Shown here: in pieces, positions 34,758-45,817 of the stretch
How positions within the stretch are numbered: the first letter of the stretch is position 1
Layout of the letters: the number at the start of each line of letters is the position of its first letter
Assembly: GCF_021462265.1 (NCBI RefSeq)
Contig: NZ_JAJONF010000004.1
Coordinates: 124,001-188,000 of the forward strand
DNA from: Streptomyces shenzhenensis
Lineage (GTDB): Bacteria; Actinomycetota; Actinomycetes; Streptomycetales; Streptomycetaceae
Direction: 5' to 3'
DNA length: 64,000 nt
The notes under the pieces: model-generated
Told to the model about the DNA's origin: nothing
Databases searched by the model: none
The model's input: the letters and a program-made list of their open reading frames with translations, nothing else
Program-made: the position numbers and the translations under genes

Positions 34758-34843
34758 GAAGATCACTACTCATCCGACTTCATGATCGATCGTCAGGTGG
34801 TGGAGATCACAAAGCTTGTGTAATACCCCGTGTCGCAGATCAC
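34758..34843. promoter_or_regulatory. Three phased GNAGATCAC direct repeats upstream of nuoA
   Basis: GAAGATCAC (34758-34766), GGAGATCAC (34802-34810) and GCAGATCAC (34835-34843) are in the same orientation. Start-to-start distances are 44 and 33 bases, multiples of 11, so all would face the same side of the DNA helix. This looks like an activator array in front of the nuo promoter. I cannot name the protein. Confidence 0.5.
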
Positions 34844-34877
34844 AGAGCGGCGGGCATAAGATGCGAGGCAGTTGGGC

Positions 34878-34895
34878 TTGTGACCTGCTTCACAT
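34878..34895. promoter_or_regulatory. Putative Rex operator (ROP) of the nuo operon
   Basis: TTGTGACCTGCTTCACAT matches the Rex consensus TTGTGA-N6-TCACAA at 11 of 12 fixed positions. It lies 108 bases before nuoA and just downstream of the possible -10 at 34855-34862. Rex represses respiratory genes and leaves its operator when NADH is high. Confidence 0.7.
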
Positions 34896-35003
34896 GTTCG
34901 CGATCTTCGCCGGGACGCGCGGGGTTCGCGTGACGGACGAGGCAGGTGGGGAGCCCGATCCGAACCGCCACCAGTCAGTGCCGACTGAGAGGAGCGAGGA
35001 GCG

Positions 35004-35363
35004 GTGAACGCCTATGCGCCCATCCTCGTACTGGGAGCCCTCGGGGCAGGCTTTGCGATCTTCTCCGTGGTCATGGCCACGCTGATCGGTCCGAAGCGGT
35101 ACAACCGCGCCAAGCTCGAAGCATACGAGTGCGGAATCGAGCCGACCCCCACGCCGGCCGGCGGCGGGCGTTTCCCGATCAAGTACTACCTGACGGCGAT
35201 GCTCTTCATCGTCTTCGACATCGAGATCGTCTTCCTCTACCCCTGGGCCGTCACCTTCGACGCCCTGGGTGTTTTCGGGCTCGTGGAGATGCTGCTCTTC
35301 GTGCTCACCGTCTTCGTCGCCTACGCGTACGTCTGGCGGCGCGGCGGCCTGGAATGGGACTGA
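35004..35363 (+). CDS. nuoA: NADH-quinone oxidoreductase subunit A
   Basis: A 119-aa protein from GTG with a GAGGAG RBS. It has three membrane helices ([19 protein letters not shown], a middle one at [21 protein letters not shown], and a C-terminal one) and the conserved loop EAYECGIEP, in which the Cys lies between TM1 and TM2. It is a membrane subunit near the quinone site of complex I and the first gene of the complete nuoA-N operon. Confidence 0.96.
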   Translation: MNAYAPILVLGALGAGFAIFSVVMATLIGPKRYNRAKLEAYECGIEPTPTPAGGGRFPIKYYLTAMLFIVFDIEIVFLYPWAVTFDALGVFGLVEMLLFVLTVFVAYAYVWRRGGLEWD

Positions 35364-35376
35364 GGGGCCTTTAGAC

Positions 35377-35931
35377 ATGGGACTCGAAGAAAAGCTGCCG
35401 AGCGGATTCCTGCTGACCACCGTCGAGCAGGCCGCGGGCTGGGTACGCAAGGCGTCCGTCTTCCCCGCCACCTTCGGCCTCGCCTGCTGCGCCATCGAGA
35501 TGATGACCACCGGCGCCGGCCGCTACGACCTGGCCCGCTTCGGCATGGAGGTCTTCCGCGGCTCACCCCGCCAGGCCGACCTCATGATCGTCGCCGGCCG
35601 GGTCAGCCAGAAGATGGCGCCGGTGCTCAGGCAGGTCTACGACCAGATGCCCAACCCCAAGTGGGTGATCTCCATGGGCGTCTGTGCGTCCTCGGGCGGC
35701 ATGTTCAACAACTACGCGATCGTCCAGGGCGTCGACCACATCGTGCCCGTCGACATCTACCTGCCCGGCTGCCCGCCGCGCCCCGAGATGCTGATGGGCG
35801 CGATCCTCAAGCTCCACCAGAAGATCCAGACCTCCAAGCTCGGCGTCAACGCGCGGGAAGCGGCCCAGGAGGCGGAGGAGGCGGCGCTCAAGGCCCTGCC
35901 CACGATCGAGATGAAGGGGCTGCTGCGGTGA
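35377..35931 (+). CDS. nuoB: NADH-quinone oxidoreductase subunit B
   Basis: A 184-aa subunit with the N2 iron-sulfur ligands: the adjacent Cys pair in GLACCAIEM, a third Cys in [10 protein letters not shown] and a fourth in [10 protein letters not shown]2 hands electrons to menaquinone. The C-terminal ~30 residues (Ala/Glu-rich) are an extension seen in actinobacteria. It starts 13 bases after nuoA, and its stop overlaps the nuoC GTG. Confidence 0.96.
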   Translation: MGLEEKLPSGFLLTTVEQAAGWVRKASVFPATFGLACCAIEMMTTGAGRYDLARFGMEVFRGSPRQADLMIVAGRVSQKMAPVLRQVYDQMPNPKWVISMGVCASSGGMFNNYAIVQGVDHIVPVDIYLPGCPPRPEMLMGAILKLHQKIQTSKLGVNAREAAQEAEEAALKALPTIEMKGLLR

Positions 35932-36671
35932 GCGACGCGAACGGCCACAACGGCGTCAACCCGGAGAAGGACCTGGCCGCCGACAACCTCCCGGGACAGC
36001 GCGGCCAGGGCGGTGAGGAGATCCGCGTCCAGCGCGGCATGTTCGGCGCCAACAACGGCGGCGACACCTCCGGCTACGGCGGTCTGGTCCGCTCGGTCCG
36101 GCTCCCGGGACCGGCGGCCCGCCCCTACGGCGGCTGGTTCGACGAGGTCGCCGACGAGCTGGAGGGCGCCCTGGAGGAACAAGGACTCCTCCCCGAGAAC
36201 GCCATCGAGAAGACGGTCGTCGACCGCGGCGAGCTCACCTTCCACATCGAGCGCGAGCACCTGCCGCGCGTCGCCCGCACCCTGCGCGACGACCCGGCCC
36301 TGCGCTTCGAGCTGTGCACCGGCGTCAGCGGTGTCCACTACCTCCACGACAAGGGCCGCGAGCTGCACGCCGTCTACCACCTGCGCTCGATCACCCACAA
36401 CCGGCTGATCCGGCTGGAGGTAAGCGCCCCGGACGCCGACCCGCACATCCCGTCCCTGGTCTCCGTCTACCCGACCAACGACTGGCACGAGCGCGAGACC
36501 TACGACTTCTTCGGGATCGTCTTCGACGGTCACCCGGCCCTGACGCGGATCATGATGCCGGACGACTGGCAGGGCCATCCGCAGCGCAAGGACTACCCCC
36601 TCGGCGGCATCCCCGTCGAGTACAAGGGCGCCCAGATCCCGGCTCCGGACCAGCGGAGGTCGTACTCATGA
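35928..36671 (+). CDS. nuoC: NADH-quinone oxidoreductase subunit C
   Basis: A 247-aa subunit from a GTG overlapping the nuoB stop. Residues 1-~60 are a Gly/Asn-rich extension. The NuoC domain follows, with the signature [18 protein letters not shown] and [17 protein letters not shown]. It is a peripheral-arm structural subunit. It is separate from NuoD here, unlike the NuoCD fusion of E. coli. The stop overlaps the nuoD ATG. Confidence 0.95.
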   Translation: MSDANGHNGVNPEKDLAADNLPGQRGQGGEEIRVQRGMFGANNGGDTSGYGGLVRSVRLPGPAARPYGGWFDEVADELEGALEEQGLLPENAIEKTVVDRGELTFHIEREHLPRVARTLRDDPALRFELCTGVSGVHYLHDKGRELHAVYHLRSITHNRLIRLEVSAPDADPHIPSLVSVYPTNDWHERETYDFFGIVFDGHPALTRIMMPDDWQGHPQRKDYPLGGIPVEYKGAQIPAPDQRRSYS

Positions 36672-37990
36672 GCACGCAGCACGCAACTCCGCGGGAGACC
36701 ACCGAGGGCACCGTCTACACGGTCACCGGTGGCGACTGGGACGAGATCGTCCAGTCCGCGGCCCGCGCCGACGACGAACGCATCGTCGTCAACATGGGTC
36801 CCCAGCATCCGTCCACCCATGGGGTGCTCCGCCTCATCCTGGAGATCGACGGCGAGACGGTCACCGAGGCCCGCTGCGGCATCGGCTATCTCCACACCGG
36901 CATCGAGAAGAACCTCGAGTTCCGCACGTGGACGCAGGGCACCACCTTCGTGACGCGCATGGACTACCTGACGTCCTTCTTCAACGAGACCGCCTACTGT
37001 CTCGCCGTCGAGAAGCTCCTCGGCATCGAGGATCAGATCAGCGAGCGCGCCAAGATCATCCGGGTGCTCCTGATGGAGCTGAACCGGCTCTCCTCCCACC
37101 TGGTGTGCATCGCCACCGGTGGCATGGAACTCGGCGCCACCACGATCATGATCTACGGCTTCCGTGATCGTGAAATGATTCTCGATCTCTACGAACTCAT
37201 CACCGGCCTGCGGATGAACCACGCGTACATCCGCCCCGGCGGCCTCGCCCAGGACCTGCCGCCCGGCGCGGTCGACCAGATCCGCGAGTTCGTGAAGAAG
37301 ATGCGCAAGAACCTCCCGGAGTACGACAAGCTCGCCACCGGGAACCCCATCTTCAAGGCCCGCATGCAGGACATCGGCTACCTGGACCTGGCGGGCTGCA
37401 TGGCCCTCGGCGCCACCGGCCCGATCCTGCGCTCCGCCGGCCTGCCGCACGACCTGCGCAAGGCCCAGCCGTACTGCGGCTACGAGACGTACGACTTCGA
37501 GATCCCGACCGCCGACACCTGCGACGCCTACGGCCGCTTCCTGGTCCGCCTGGAGGAGATGCGCCAGTCGCTCGGGATCGTCGAGCAGTGCCTGGACCGG
37601 CTCCAGCCGGGGCCGGTCATGGTCGCCGACAAGAAGATCGCCTGGCCCGCCCAGCTCGCCCTCGGGCCGGACGGACTCGGCAACTCCCTCGACCACATCA
37701 AGAAGATCATGGGCACCTCCATGGAGGCCCTGATCCACCACTTCAAGCTGGTCACCGAGGGCTTCCGGGTCCCGCCCGGGCAGGTCTACGCGGCCGTCGA
37801 GTCGCCCAAGGGCGAGCTCGGCGTGCACGCCGTCTCCGACGGCGGCACCCGACCCTACCGGGTCCACTTCCGTGACCCGTCCTTCACCAACCTGCAGGCC
37901 ATGGCGGCGATGTGCGAGGGCGGCCAGGTCGCCGACGTCATCGTTGCCGTCGCGTCCATCGACCCCGTGATGGGAGGCGTCGACCGGTGA
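36668..37990 (+). CDS. nuoD: NADH-quinone oxidoreductase subunit D
   Basis: A 440-aa peripheral-arm subunit that forms the quinone cavity with NuoB. Conserved segments: [14 protein letters not shown] (quinone-site His), [15 protein letters not shown], and [13 protein letters not shown]. It ends in [13 protein letters not shown], the usual NuoD C-terminus. It overlaps both neighbours by 4 bases. Confidence 0.97.
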   Translation: MSTQHATPRETTEGTVYTVTGGDWDEIVQSAARADDERIVVNMGPQHPSTHGVLRLILEIDGETVTEARCGIGYLHTGIEKNLEFRTWTQGTTFVTRMDYLTSFFNETAYCLAVEKLLGIEDQISERAKIIRVLLMELNRLSSHLVCIATGGMELGATTIMIYGFRDREMILDLYELITGLRMNHAYIRPGGLAQDLPPGAVDQIREFVKKMRKNLPEYDKLATGNPIFKARMQDIGYLDLAGCMALGATGPILRSAGLPHDLRKAQPYCGYETYDFEIPTADTCDAYGRFLVRLEEMRQSLGIVEQCLDRLQPGPVMVADKKIAWPAQLALGPDGLGNSLDHIKKIMGTSMEALIHHFKLVTEGFRVPPGQVYAAVESPKGELGVHAVSDGGTRPYRVHFRDPSFTNLQAMAAMCEGGQVADVIVAVASIDPVMGGVDR

Positions 37991-38862
37991 CCACCTCTTC
38001 CTCGGAGCGCGGAGTCAGCCTGGGCATGCCCGAGCTGCCCGCGCCCGCCTATCCGGACGACGTCCGGGCCCGCCTGGAGGCGGACGCGCGCGACATCGTC
38101 GCCCGCTACCCCGACTCCCGGTCCGCCCTGCTGCCGCTGCTGCATCTCGTACAGGCGGAGGAGGGCCACGTCACCCGCACCGGGATGCAGTTCTGCGCGG
38201 ACGTCCTGGACCTGACCACGGCCGAGGTCACCGCGGTCGCCACCTTCTACACCATGTACCGGCGCAAGCCCTCCGGCGACTACCAGGTCGGCGTCTGCAC
38301 CAACACGCTGTGCGCGGTCATGGGCGGCGACGCGATCTTCGAGACCCTCCAGGAGCACCTCGGCGTCGGCAACGGCGAGACCACCGGCGACGGCAAGGTC
38401 ACCCTGGAGCACATCGAGTGCAACGCGGCCTGCGACTTCGCGCCCGTCGTGATGGTCAACTGGGAGTTCTTCGACAACCAGACCCCGGCCAGCGCGAAGC
38501 GCCTGGTCGACGACCTGCGCGCGGGCCGGGACGTCGAGCCCACGCGCGGTGCCCGGCTGTGCACCTTCAAGGAGACCGCGCGGATCCTGGCCGGCTTCCC
38601 CGACGAGCGGCCCGGAGCCGTCGAGGAGAGCGGGAGTGCGGGACCCGCGTCGCTGACGGGCCTCCGCCTGGCAAGGGGCGAGGCCGCACCCGCGCGCGTG
38701 GTCCATCCGCGCGGAGGTCCGCAGGAGGCGCAGGGCCGGCAGGACCGGCCGGTGCACGAGCCGTCGCCGGCCGAGCACCTCAGTTCCCATGACGCACCGC
38801 AGGAGACCTCGGCCTCCGACCCGTCGCACCCGGCAGGGCCTGCCGCCGAGGAGGGGGAGTGA
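37987..38862 (+). CDS. nuoE: NADH-quinone oxidoreductase subunit E
   Basis: A 291-aa subunit. The thioredoxin-like 2Fe-2S domain (to ~195) has ligands in VCTNTLC and [10 protein letters not shown], giving the four-Cys N1a site. The C-terminal ~90 residues are a disordered Pro/Ser/Glu/Gly extension absent from E. coli NuoE (about 166 aa). NuoE pairs with NuoF at the NADH end. The GTG overlaps the nuoD stop. Confidence 0.95.
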   Translation: MTTSSSERGVSLGMPELPAPAYPDDVRARLEADARDIVARYPDSRSALLPLLHLVQAEEGHVTRTGMQFCADVLDLTTAEVTAVATFYTMYRRKPSGDYQVGVCTNTLCAVMGGDAIFETLQEHLGVGNGETTGDGKVTLEHIECNAACDFAPVVMVNWEFFDNQTPASAKRLVDDLRAGRDVEPTRGARLCTFKETARILAGFPDERPGAVEESGSAGPASLTGLRLARGEAAPARVVHPRGGPQEAQGRQDRPVHEPSPAEHLSSHDAPQETSASDPSHPAGPAAEEGE

Positions 38863-40208
38863 TGACGGTGGTACCCGACCTCAAGGACACCAGCCCCGAG
38901 AAGCTGCTCGCACCCGTGCTGTCGGCCTTCTGGGACGAGGACCGGTCCTGGACGCTCGACGTCTACCGGAGGCACGAAGGATACGAGGGGCTCCGCAAGG
39001 CGCTCGCCATGTCACCGGACGACCTGATCGCCTACGTCAAGGAGTCCGGGCTGCGCGGCCGCGGCGGCGCGGGATTCCCCACCGGGATGAAGTGGCAGTT
39101 CATCCCGCAGGGAGACGGCAAACCGCACTATCTGGTTGTCAACGCCGACGAATCGGAGCCCGGGACCTGCAAGGACATCCCGCTCCTGTTCGCCAACCCG
39201 CACAGCCTCATCGAGGGCATCGTGATCGCGTGCTACGCCATCCGGTCGTCGCATGCCTTCATCTATCTGCGTGGTGAGGTCGTCCCCGTCCTGCGGCGGT
39301 TGCACGAGGCCGTGCGCGAGGCCTACGCGGCCGGCTACCTCGGCGAGAACATCCTCGGCAGCGGACTCGACCTGCAACTCACCGTGCACGCCGGCGCCGG
39401 CGCGTACATCTGCGGTGAGGAGACCGCACTGCTCGACTCGCTCGAAGGCCGCCGCGGCCAACCGCGGCTGCGTCCCCCCTTCCCGGCTGTCGAAGGGCTC
39501 TACGCCTGCCCGACTGTTGTGAACAACGTCGAGTCCATCGCCTCGGTTCCCGCCATCCTCAAGAACGGCAAGGAATGGTTCAGGTCGATGGGGAGCGAGA
39601 AGTCACCCGGCTTCACGCTCTACTCCCTCAGCGGCCATGTCGTGAGCCCAGGACAGTACGAGGCACCGCTCGGCATCACCCTGCGCCAGCTCCTCGACAT
39701 GAGCGGCGGGATGCGCCCCGGCCACCGCCTGAAGTTCTGGACCCCGGGCGGCTCCTCGACGCCGATGTTCACCGAGGAGCACCTCGACGTCCCTCTCGAC
39801 TACGAAGGAGTGGGCGCCGCGGGTTCCATGCTCGGCACGAAAGCACTCCAGTGCTTCGACGAGACCACCTGCGTCGTCCGCGCCGTCACCCGCTGGACCG
39901 AGTTCTACGCCCACGAGTCCTGCGGCAAGTGCACCCCCTGCCGTGAAGGCACCTACTGGCTCGTGCAGCTGCTGCGCGACATCGAGGCCGGCAAGGGCGT
40001 CATGTCCGACCTCGACAAACTCAACGACATCGCCGACAACATCAACGGCAAGGCCTTCTGTGCCCTCGGCGACGGCGCGGCGTCCCCCATCTTCTCCTCG
40101 CTGAAGTACTTCCGCGAGGAGTACGAACAGCACATCACGGGCCGGGGCTGCCCCTTCGACCCGGCCAAGTCGACGGCCTGGGCGGACCGCCCGGAGGTGA
40201 ACGCATGA
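38862..40208 (+). CDS. nuoF: NADH-quinone oxidoreductase subunit F (NADH/FMN binding)
   Basis: A 448-aa subunit from ATG 38862, sharing one base with the nuoE stop (GTG 38859 adds one Met). The FMN site is [13 protein letters not shown], the NADH/FMN loop [14 protein letters not shown], and the N3 4Fe-4S ligands [10 protein letters not shown] plus a downstream Cys ([10 protein letters not shown]). This is where NADH delivers its electrons to FMN. It overlaps nuoG by 4 bases. Confidence 0.97.
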   Translation: MTVVPDLKDTSPEKLLAPVLSAFWDEDRSWTLDVYRRHEGYEGLRKALAMSPDDLIAYVKESGLRGRGGAGFPTGMKWQFIPQGDGKPHYLVVNADESEPGTCKDIPLLFANPHSLIEGIVIACYAIRSSHAFIYLRGEVVPVLRRLHEAVREAYAAGYLGENILGSGLDLQLTVHAGAGAYICGEETALLDSLEGRRGQPRLRPPFPAVEGLYACPTVVNNVESIASVPAILKNGKEWFRSMGSEKSPGFTLYSLSGHVVSPGQYEAPLGITLRQLLDMSGGMRPGHRLKFWTPGGSSTPMFTEEHLDVPLDYEGVGAAGSMLGTKALQCFDETTCVVRAVTRWTEFYAHESCGKCTPCREGTYWLVQLLRDIEAGKGVMSDLDKLNDIADNINGKAFCALGDGAASPIFSSLKYFREEYEQHITGRGCPFDPAKSTAWADRPEVNA

Positions 40209-42706
40209 CCGTGACCACGAGTTCCCCCTCGTCGGGGGGAGCGGCGGTCCCGCCGCAGGACCTCGTCACGCTGACGATCGACGGCATCGAGATCAGCGTG
40301 CCCAAGGGCACCCTGGTCATCCGCGCCGCCGAACAACTCGGCATCGAGATCCCGCGCTTCTGCGACCACCCCCTGCTGGACCCGGTCGGGGCCTGCCGGC
40401 AGTGCATCGTCGAGGTCGAGGGCCAGCGCAAGCCCATGGCGTCCTGCACGATCACGTGTACGGACGGCATGGTGGTGAAGACTCAGCTCACCTCACCCGT
40501 GGCCGAGAAGGCGCAGCACGGCATTATGGAGATGCTGCTCATCAACCACCCGCTGGACTGCCCGGTCTGCGACAAGGGCGGCGAGTGCCCGCTGCAGAAC
40601 CAGGCGATGTCGCACGGCAACGCCGAGTCCCGCTTCGACGGCAGGAAGCGCACCTACGAGAAGCCCGTGCCGATCTCCACCCAGGTGCTCCTCGACCGCG
40701 AGCGCTGCGTGCTGTGCGCGCGCTGCACCCGGTTCTCCAACCAGGTCGCCGGCGACCCGATGATCGAGCTCCTGGAGCGCGGCGCGCTGCAGCAGGTCGG
40801 CATCGGCGAAGGCGACCCGTTCGAGTCGTACTTCTCCGGGAACACCATCCAGATCTGCCCGGTCGGCGCGCTGACCTCGGCGGCGTACCGCTTCCGCTCC
40901 CGCCCCTTCGACCTGGTCTCCTCGCCGTCCGTGTGCGAGCACTGCTCGGGCGGCTGCGCCACCCGCACCGACCACCGGCGCGGCAAGGTCATGCGGCGGC
41001 TCGCCGCCAACGACCCCGAGGTCAACGAGGAGTGGATCTGCGACAAGGGACGCTTCGCGTTCCGGTACGCGCAGCAGAAGGACCGCCTGGAGACCCCGCT
41101 GGTCCGAGGCGAGCAGGGCGTGCTCGAACCCGCCTCCTGGCCGGAGGCCCTCGAAGCGGCCGCGCGGGGACTGGCCGCCGCCCGCTCCCGGGCCGGCGTC
41201 CTCACCGGCGGCCGGCTCACCGTCGAGGACGCCTACGCGTACAGCAAGTTCGCGCGCGTGGCCCTGGACACCAACGACATCGACTTCCGCGCGCGCGTGC
41301 ACAGCGGCGAGGAGGCCGACTTCCTGGCCGCCCGGATCGCCGGGCGCGGCCACGACCTCGATGGCCACGGGGTCACCTACACCTCTCTGGAGAAGGCGCC
41401 GGCCGTCCTGCTCGTCGGGTTCGAGTCGGAGGAGGAGGCACCCGGCGTCTTCCTGCGGCTGCGCAAGGCCTGGCGCAAGCGCAAGCAGCGGGTGTTCTCC
41501 GTGGCCACGTTCCCCACCCGCGGGCTGGAGAAGGCGGGCGGCACGCTGCTGCCGGCCGCTCCCGGCACCGAGACCGAGTGGCTTGACGCCCTCGCGAGCG
41601 GCGTCGGCCTGGAGGAGCCCGGCACCCAGGCCGCCGAGGCGCTGCGCGCCGACGGCGCGGTGATCGTCGTAGGGGAGCGGCTGGCGTCGGTCGTCGGCGG
41701 TCTCACCGCCGCCGTACGGGCCGCCACCGCCACCGGCGCCCAGCTGATGTGGATCCCGCGCCGGGCCGGTGAGCGGGGCGCGATCGAGGCGGGTGCGCTG
41801 CCGTCGCTGCTGCCGGGCGGCCGTCCGGCCACCGACCCGCGCGCGCGTGCGGAGGTCGCCGCCGCCTGGGGCGTCTCGGAACTCCCGCTCCGCTACGGCC
41901 GCGACACCGGCCAGATCGTCGAGGCCGCCGCCCGCGGCGAACTCTCCGCCCTGCTGGTCGCCGGCGTCGAGGTGGCCGACCTGCCCGATCCGGCAGGCGC
42001 GCGTGCGGCACTCGAAGCCGTCGGCTTCCTGGTCTCGCTGGAGCTGCGGCCCAGTGAGGTCACCGAACACGCCGACGTCGTCCTGCCGGTCGCCGCGGTC
42101 GCCGAGAAGGCCGGCACCTTCCTCAACTGGGAAGGCCGGGCCCGTCTGTTCGAGGCCGCTCTCAAGCCGGACCAGATGACCCGGCGGCTCCCGCCCACCG
42201 ACGCGCGCGTGCTGCAGATGCTCGCCGACGCCATGGACGTCCACCTCGGCCTGCCCGACCTGCGCACCGCGCGGGCGGAGCTGGACCGGCTCGGCGCCTG
42301 GGACGGGGCGAGGGCCGCCGAGCCGCGGGAGACGGCGGAACCGCTGCCACGGCCGGCGGCCGGGGAGGCGGTGCTCGCCGGGCACCGGCTCCTCCTCGAC
42401 CAAGGTGTCCTCCAGGAGGGCGACGAGGCGCTGGCAGGCACCCGGCACGCCGCCCACGCGCGCGTGTCCGCGGCGACCGCCGCCGAGGCGGGCGTCGAGA
42501 ACGGCGGCCTCATCGCCGTCACCGGGGGCTCCGGCACCGTCGAACTCCCGGTCCGGATCACCGAGATGCCCGACCGGGTGGTCTGGCTCCCGCTGAACTC
42601 GGTCGGCGGCGGCGTCGCCTCCGACACCGGAGCCCTGCCCGGCTCCCTCGTCCGCATCGGCCCGGCGGCCACCGCCGGTGAGGCACCCAAGGAGGTGGAG
42701 GCATGA
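40205..42706 (+). CDS. nuoG: NADH-quinone oxidoreductase subunit G
   Basis: An 833-aa subunit. The N-terminal 2Fe-2S ferredoxin domain has ligands in [18 protein letters not shown] His/Cys segment and the [16 protein letters not shown] cluster follow, then a bacterial-type 4Fe-4S motif ([14 protein letters not shown]) and a molybdopterin-oxidoreductase-like domain (CEHCSGGC and onward). That last domain is inactive in complex I. The ~200-residue C-terminus is Ala-rich. It overlaps nuoF and nuoH by 4 bases each. Confidence 0.96.
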   Translation: MTVTTSSPSSGGAAVPPQDLVTLTIDGIEISVPKGTLVIRAAEQLGIEIPRFCDHPLLDPVGACRQCIVEVEGQRKPMASCTITCTDGMVVKTQLTSPVAEKAQHGIMEMLLINHPLDCPVCDKGGECPLQNQAMSHGNAESRFDGRKRTYEKPVPISTQVLLDRERCVLCARCTRFSNQVAGDPMIELLERGALQQVGIGEGDPFESYFSGNTIQICPVGALTSAAYRFRSRPFDLVSSPSVCEHCSGGCATRTDHRRGKVMRRLAANDPEVNEEWICDKGRFAFRYAQQKDRLETPLVRGEQGVLEPASWPEALEAAARGLAAARSRAGVLTGGRLTVEDAYAYSKFARVALDTNDIDFRARVHSGEEADFLAARIAGRGHDLDGHGVTYTSLEKAPAVLLVGFESEEEAPGVFLRLRKAWRKRKQRVFSVATFPTRGLEKAGGTLLPAAPGTETEWLDALASGVGLEEPGTQAAEALRADGAVIVVGERLASVVGGLTAAVRAATATGAQLMWIPRRAGERGAIEAGALPSLLPGGRPATDPRARAEVAAAWGVSELPLRYGRDTGQIVEAAARGELSALLVAGVEVADLPDPAGARAALEAVGFLVSLELRPSEVTEHADVVLPVAAVAEKAGTFLNWEGRARLFEAALKPDQMTRRLPPTDARVLQMLADAMDVHLGLPDLRTARAELDRLGAWDGARAAEPRETAEPLPRPAAGEAVLAGHRLLLDQGVLQEGDEALAGTRHAAHARVSAATAAEAGVENGGLIAVTGGSGTVELPVRITEMPDRVVWLPLNSVGGGVASDTGALPGSLVRIGPAATAGEAPKEVEA

Positions 42707-44067
42707 GGCTGTACCTCGCCGCCGAAGACCTCTCCATGTTCGGCCGTGATCCCTGGTGGCTGGTCGTCCTCAAGGCGGTCTTCTGCTTCGCCTTCCTGAT
42801 GGTGACCGTGCTGATCTCCATCGTCATGGAGCGCAAGGTCGTCGCCTGGATGCAGCTGCGCGTCGGCCCCAACCGGCACGGCCCCTGGGGCATGCTCCAG
42901 TCGCTCGCCGACGGCATCAAACTGATGCTGAAGGAAGACCTCGTCGTCAAACGCGCCGACAAGGCCGTCTACGTGCTCGCGCCGATCGTCGCGGCGATCC
43001 CGGCGTTCATGGCCATCGCGGTCATCCCGTTCGGCCCGGCCGACAACGAGATCTCCATCTTCGGCCACCGCACCACGATGCAGCTCACCGACCTGCCGAT
43101 CGCGATGCTCTACATCCTCGCGGTCGCCTCCGTCGGCATCTACGGCATCGTCCTCGCCGGCTGGAGCTCCGGCTCCACCTACCCGCTCCTCGGCGGCCTG
43201 CGCTCCTGTGCCCAGATGATCTCCTACGAGATCGCCATGGGCGCCGCGTTCGCCTCCGTGTTCCTCTACTCCGGCTCGATGTCGACGTCCACGATCGTCG
43301 ACCAGCAACAGGGGCGCTGGTACATCCTGCTGCTGCCGGTCTCGTTCATCCTCTACGTCGTCACCATGATCGGCGAGACCAACCGCGCGCCCTTCGACAT
43401 GCCCGAGTCCGAGGGCGACCTGGTCGGCGGCTTCAACACGGAGTACTCGTCGATCAAGTTCGCGATGTTCATGCTCGCCGAGTACGTCAACATGGTGACC
43501 GTCTCGGCCGTGTCGACCACCCTGTTCCTCGGCGGCTGGCGGGCCCCGTGGCCGATCAGCACCGTCTGGGCGGGCGCCAACCACGGCTGGTGGCCGATGC
43601 TCTGGTTCGTCGCCAAGGTCGTCCTGCTGCTGTTCGGCTTCGTCTGGGTGCGCGGCACACTCCCGCGCGTGCGCTACGACCAGCTGATGAAGCTCGGCTG
43701 GAAGGTCCTCATCCCGGTCTCCGTCGTCTGGCTGATGCTCGTCGCGACCGTCCGGACGCTGCGCAACCAGAACTACGACTTCGCCGACATCGCCCTCTAC
43801 GTCGGCGGCGGAGTCCTCGCCCTGCTGCTCCTGTCCTTCGTCGTCGACATCCTCCGCGACAAGGGCAAGGAGGCCCCGCAGCCCGACGCCGAGCCGGCCG
43901 CGTTCGACCCGATGGCGGGTGGCTTCCCCGTACCGCCGCTGCCCGGACAGGAACTGCCGCCGGTGCCCCGGCGCAGCCCCCGCCGGGAGCGGGAGCTGAT
44001 TGTCAGTGGCGGGCCGGACACTGTCAGTGACGGATCTACGGATGGAAAGGAGGCGTCCGATGGCTGA
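42703..44067 (+). CDS. nuoH: NADH-quinone oxidoreductase subunit H
   Basis: A 454-aa membrane subunit with about eight helices. Diagnostic segments are [40 protein letters not shown] and the Glu-rich [11 protein letters not shown] loop, which line the quinone channel. A ~70-residue Pro-rich cytoplasmic tail extends beyond the usual end. Its last codons overlap nuoI by 8 bases. Confidence 0.96.
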   Translation: MRLYLAAEDLSMFGRDPWWLVVLKAVFCFAFLMVTVLISIVMERKVVAWMQLRVGPNRHGPWGMLQSLADGIKLMLKEDLVVKRADKAVYVLAPIVAAIPAFMAIAVIPFGPADNEISIFGHRTTMQLTDLPIAMLYILAVASVGIYGIVLAGWSSGSTYPLLGGLRSCAQMISYEIAMGAAFASVFLYSGSMSTSTIVDQQQGRWYILLLPVSFILYVVTMIGETNRAPFDMPESEGDLVGGFNTEYSSIKFAMFMLAEYVNMVTVSAVSTTLFLGGWRAPWPISTVWAGANHGWWPMLWFVAKVVLLLFGFVWVRGTLPRVRYDQLMKLGWKVLIPVSVVWLMLVATVRTLRNQNYDFADIALYVGGGVLALLLLSFVVDILRDKGKEAPQPDAEPAAFDPMAGGFPVPPLPGQELPPVPRRSPRRERELIVSGGPDTVSDGSTDGKEASDG

Positions 44068-44668
44068 GGAGCCCAAGGAGACCAAGCCCGGTTTCCAGAA
44101 TCCCGTGGCCGGCTTCGGCGTGACCTTCAAGGCCATGTTCAAGAAGCGGCTGACCGAGCAGTACCCGGAGCAGAAGAAGACCACGGCCCCGCGGTTCCAC
44201 GGACGGCACCAGCTCAACCGCCATCCGGACGGCCTGGAGAAGTGCGTCGGCTGCGAGCTGTGCGCCTGGGCCTGCCCCGCCGACGCCATCTACGTCGAGG
44301 GCGCCGACAACACCGACGAGGAGCGTTACTCGCCGGGCGAGCGCTACGGCCGCGTCTACCAGATCAACTACGCCCGCTGCATCCTGTGCGGCCTGTGCAT
44401 CGAAGCGTGCCCCACGCGCGCGCTCACGATGACCAACGAGTTCGAACTGGCCGACAGCAGCCGCGCGAACCTCATCTACACCAAGGAACAGCTCCTCGCC
44501 GGTCTCGAAGAGGGCATGGTCGACACCCCGCACTCGATCTTCCCGGGGACCGACGAACAGGACTACTACCGGGGCCTGGTCACCGAGGCCGCGCCCGGGA
44601 CCGTACGCCAGGTGGCCGTCTCCAAGGGCGAGAAGCCCGAGGAGCAGGAGCGGGAGGTGGACGCATGA
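44060..44668 (+). CDS. nuoI: NADH-quinone oxidoreductase subunit I (two 4Fe-4S)
   Basis: A 202-aa ferredoxin-like subunit with two complete 4Fe-4S motifs, [12 protein letters not shown] and [12 protein letters not shown] (N6a and N6b). A GGAGG RBS within nuoH precedes ATG 44060. The C-terminal ~40 residues are acidic and charged. It relays electrons from NuoG to NuoB. Confidence 0.96.
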   Translation: MAEEPKETKPGFQNPVAGFGVTFKAMFKKRLTEQYPEQKKTTAPRFHGRHQLNRHPDGLEKCVGCELCAWACPADAIYVEGADNTDEERYSPGERYGRVYQINYARCILCGLCIEACPTRALTMTNEFELADSSRANLIYTKEQLLAGLEEGMVDTPHSIFPGTDEQDYYRGLVTEAAPGTVRQVAVSKGEKPEEQEREVDA

Positions 44669-45507
44669 GCCAGCAGTTCGCCGCCTACGCCACCTCCACC
44701 GGCGAGGCCTTCCAGTTCTGGGTCCTCGGCACCGTCGCCGTGATCGGCGCCCTGTCCACCGTCTTCATGAAGCGGGCCGTGCACAGCGCGCTGTCTCTGG
44801 CCGGAACCATGATCGTCCTGGCGGTGTTCTACCTCGCCAACGGCGCCTACTTCCTGGGAATCGTGCAGATCGTCGTCTACACCGGCGCGATCATGATGCT
44901 GTTCCTCTTCGTGGTGATGCTGGTCGGCGTGACCGCCGCGGATTCCCTGAAGGAGACCATCAAGGGCCAGCGCTGGCTGGCTCTTCTCTGCGGAGTCGGC
45001 TTCGGCGTCCTGCTGTTCGCGGGCATCGCCAACGCCTCCCTGAAGAACTTCGACGGCACCGGCCAGGCCAACGCCAACGGCAACGTGCAGGGCCTGGCCG
45101 CCCTGATCTTCACCAAGTACGTCTTCGCCTTCGAAATCACCGGCGCGCTGCTCATCACCGCCGCCGTCGGCGCGATGGTGCTCACCCACCGGGAGCGCAC
45201 CGAACGCCCCAAGACCCAGCGGGAGCAGTCCGAACAGCGCGTCCGCGAGGGCAAGCACCTGCCGCCGCTGCCGGCCCCCGGCGTCTACGCCCGGCACAAC
45301 GCCGTGGACATCGCCGGCCTGCTCCCCGACGGCACCCCGTCCGAGCTCACCGTCAGCAAGACGCTCCGCGACCGCGGCCAGCTCCGTGACGTGTCCGCGC
45401 AGGCGCTGGGCGACCTGCGGGCCCTGGAACAGCGCTCCGAGGAACGGCTGGAGCGGACCCCCGTCGAGCCCGCGAACCTCAAGCGCGGCGAGGAGGCGTC
45501 GAAGTGA
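44665..45507 (+). CDS. nuoJ: NADH-quinone oxidoreductase subunit J
   Basis: A 280-aa membrane subunit with five helices in the first ~175 residues, including the family segment [21 protein letters not shown] ~100-residue charged cytoplasmic tail ([18 protein letters not shown] onward) is unusual compared with E. coli NuoJ (184 aa) but common in streptomycetes. It overlaps nuoI and nuoK by 4 bases. Confidence 0.95.
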   Translation: MSQQFAAYATSTGEAFQFWVLGTVAVIGALSTVFMKRAVHSALSLAGTMIVLAVFYLANGAYFLGIVQIVVYTGAIMMLFLFVVMLVGVTAADSLKETIKGQRWLALLCGVGFGVLLFAGIANASLKNFDGTGQANANGNVQGLAALIFTKYVFAFEITGALLITAAVGAMVLTHRERTERPKTQREQSEQRVREGKHLPPLPAPGVYARHNAVDIAGLLPDGTPSELTVSKTLRDRGQLRDVSAQALGDLRALEQRSEERLERTPVEPANLKRGEEASK

Positions 45508-45803
45508 ATCCTGTCTACTACCTCTATCTCGCCGCCCTGTTGTTCACGATCGGCGCCACCGGTGTGCTGATCAGACGGAACGCGATCGTCGTGTTCATGT
45601 GCATCGAGCTGATGCTGAACGCCTGCAACCTCGCGTTCGTCGTCTTCTCCCGGATGCACGGCAATCTCGACGGCCAGATCATCGCGTTCTTCACGATGGT
45701 CGTCGCCGCCGCGGAGGTCGTGGTCGGGCTCGCGATCATCGTGTCGCTGTTCCGTACCCGCCACTCGGCCTCGGTCGACGACGCCAGCCTGATGAAGCTG
45801 TAA
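45504..45803 (+). CDS. nuoK: NADH-quinone oxidoreductase subunit K
   Basis: A 99-aa subunit from GTG with three membrane helices. The conserved Glu residues of the proton path are in [16 protein letters not shown] and in the third helix ([14 protein letters not shown]). It is MrpC-like. It starts inside the nuoJ stop and is followed 14 bases later by nuoL. Confidence 0.96.
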   Translation: MNPVYYLYLAALLFTIGATGVLIRRNAIVVFMCIELMLNACNLAFVVFSRMHGNLDGQIIAFFTMVVAAAEVVVGLAIIVSLFRTRHSASVDDASLMKL

Positions 45804-45817
45804 GGGGTCGCTGAATC

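Larger units (their letters stand above)
34236..35003. other. Long divergent regulatory region between NlpC/P60 and nuoA
   Basis: 768 bases with no convincing gene. The middle (34610-34860) is notably AT-rich for this genome. The nuoA-proximal 250 bases hold three GNAGATCAC repeats and a Rex-like operator, annotated separately. A CATAAGAT element at 34855-34862 is a possible -10 for nuoA. I looked for a ydaO-type riboswitch in front of the NlpC/P60 gene and did not find its conserved blocks. Confidence 0.5.

Noticed and set aside
36593..37867. 424-codon minus-strand frame inside nuoD
   Set aside because: Shadow of nuoD, which has full family motifs. Similar long antisense frames occur under most nuo genes because of the strong third-position GC bias.
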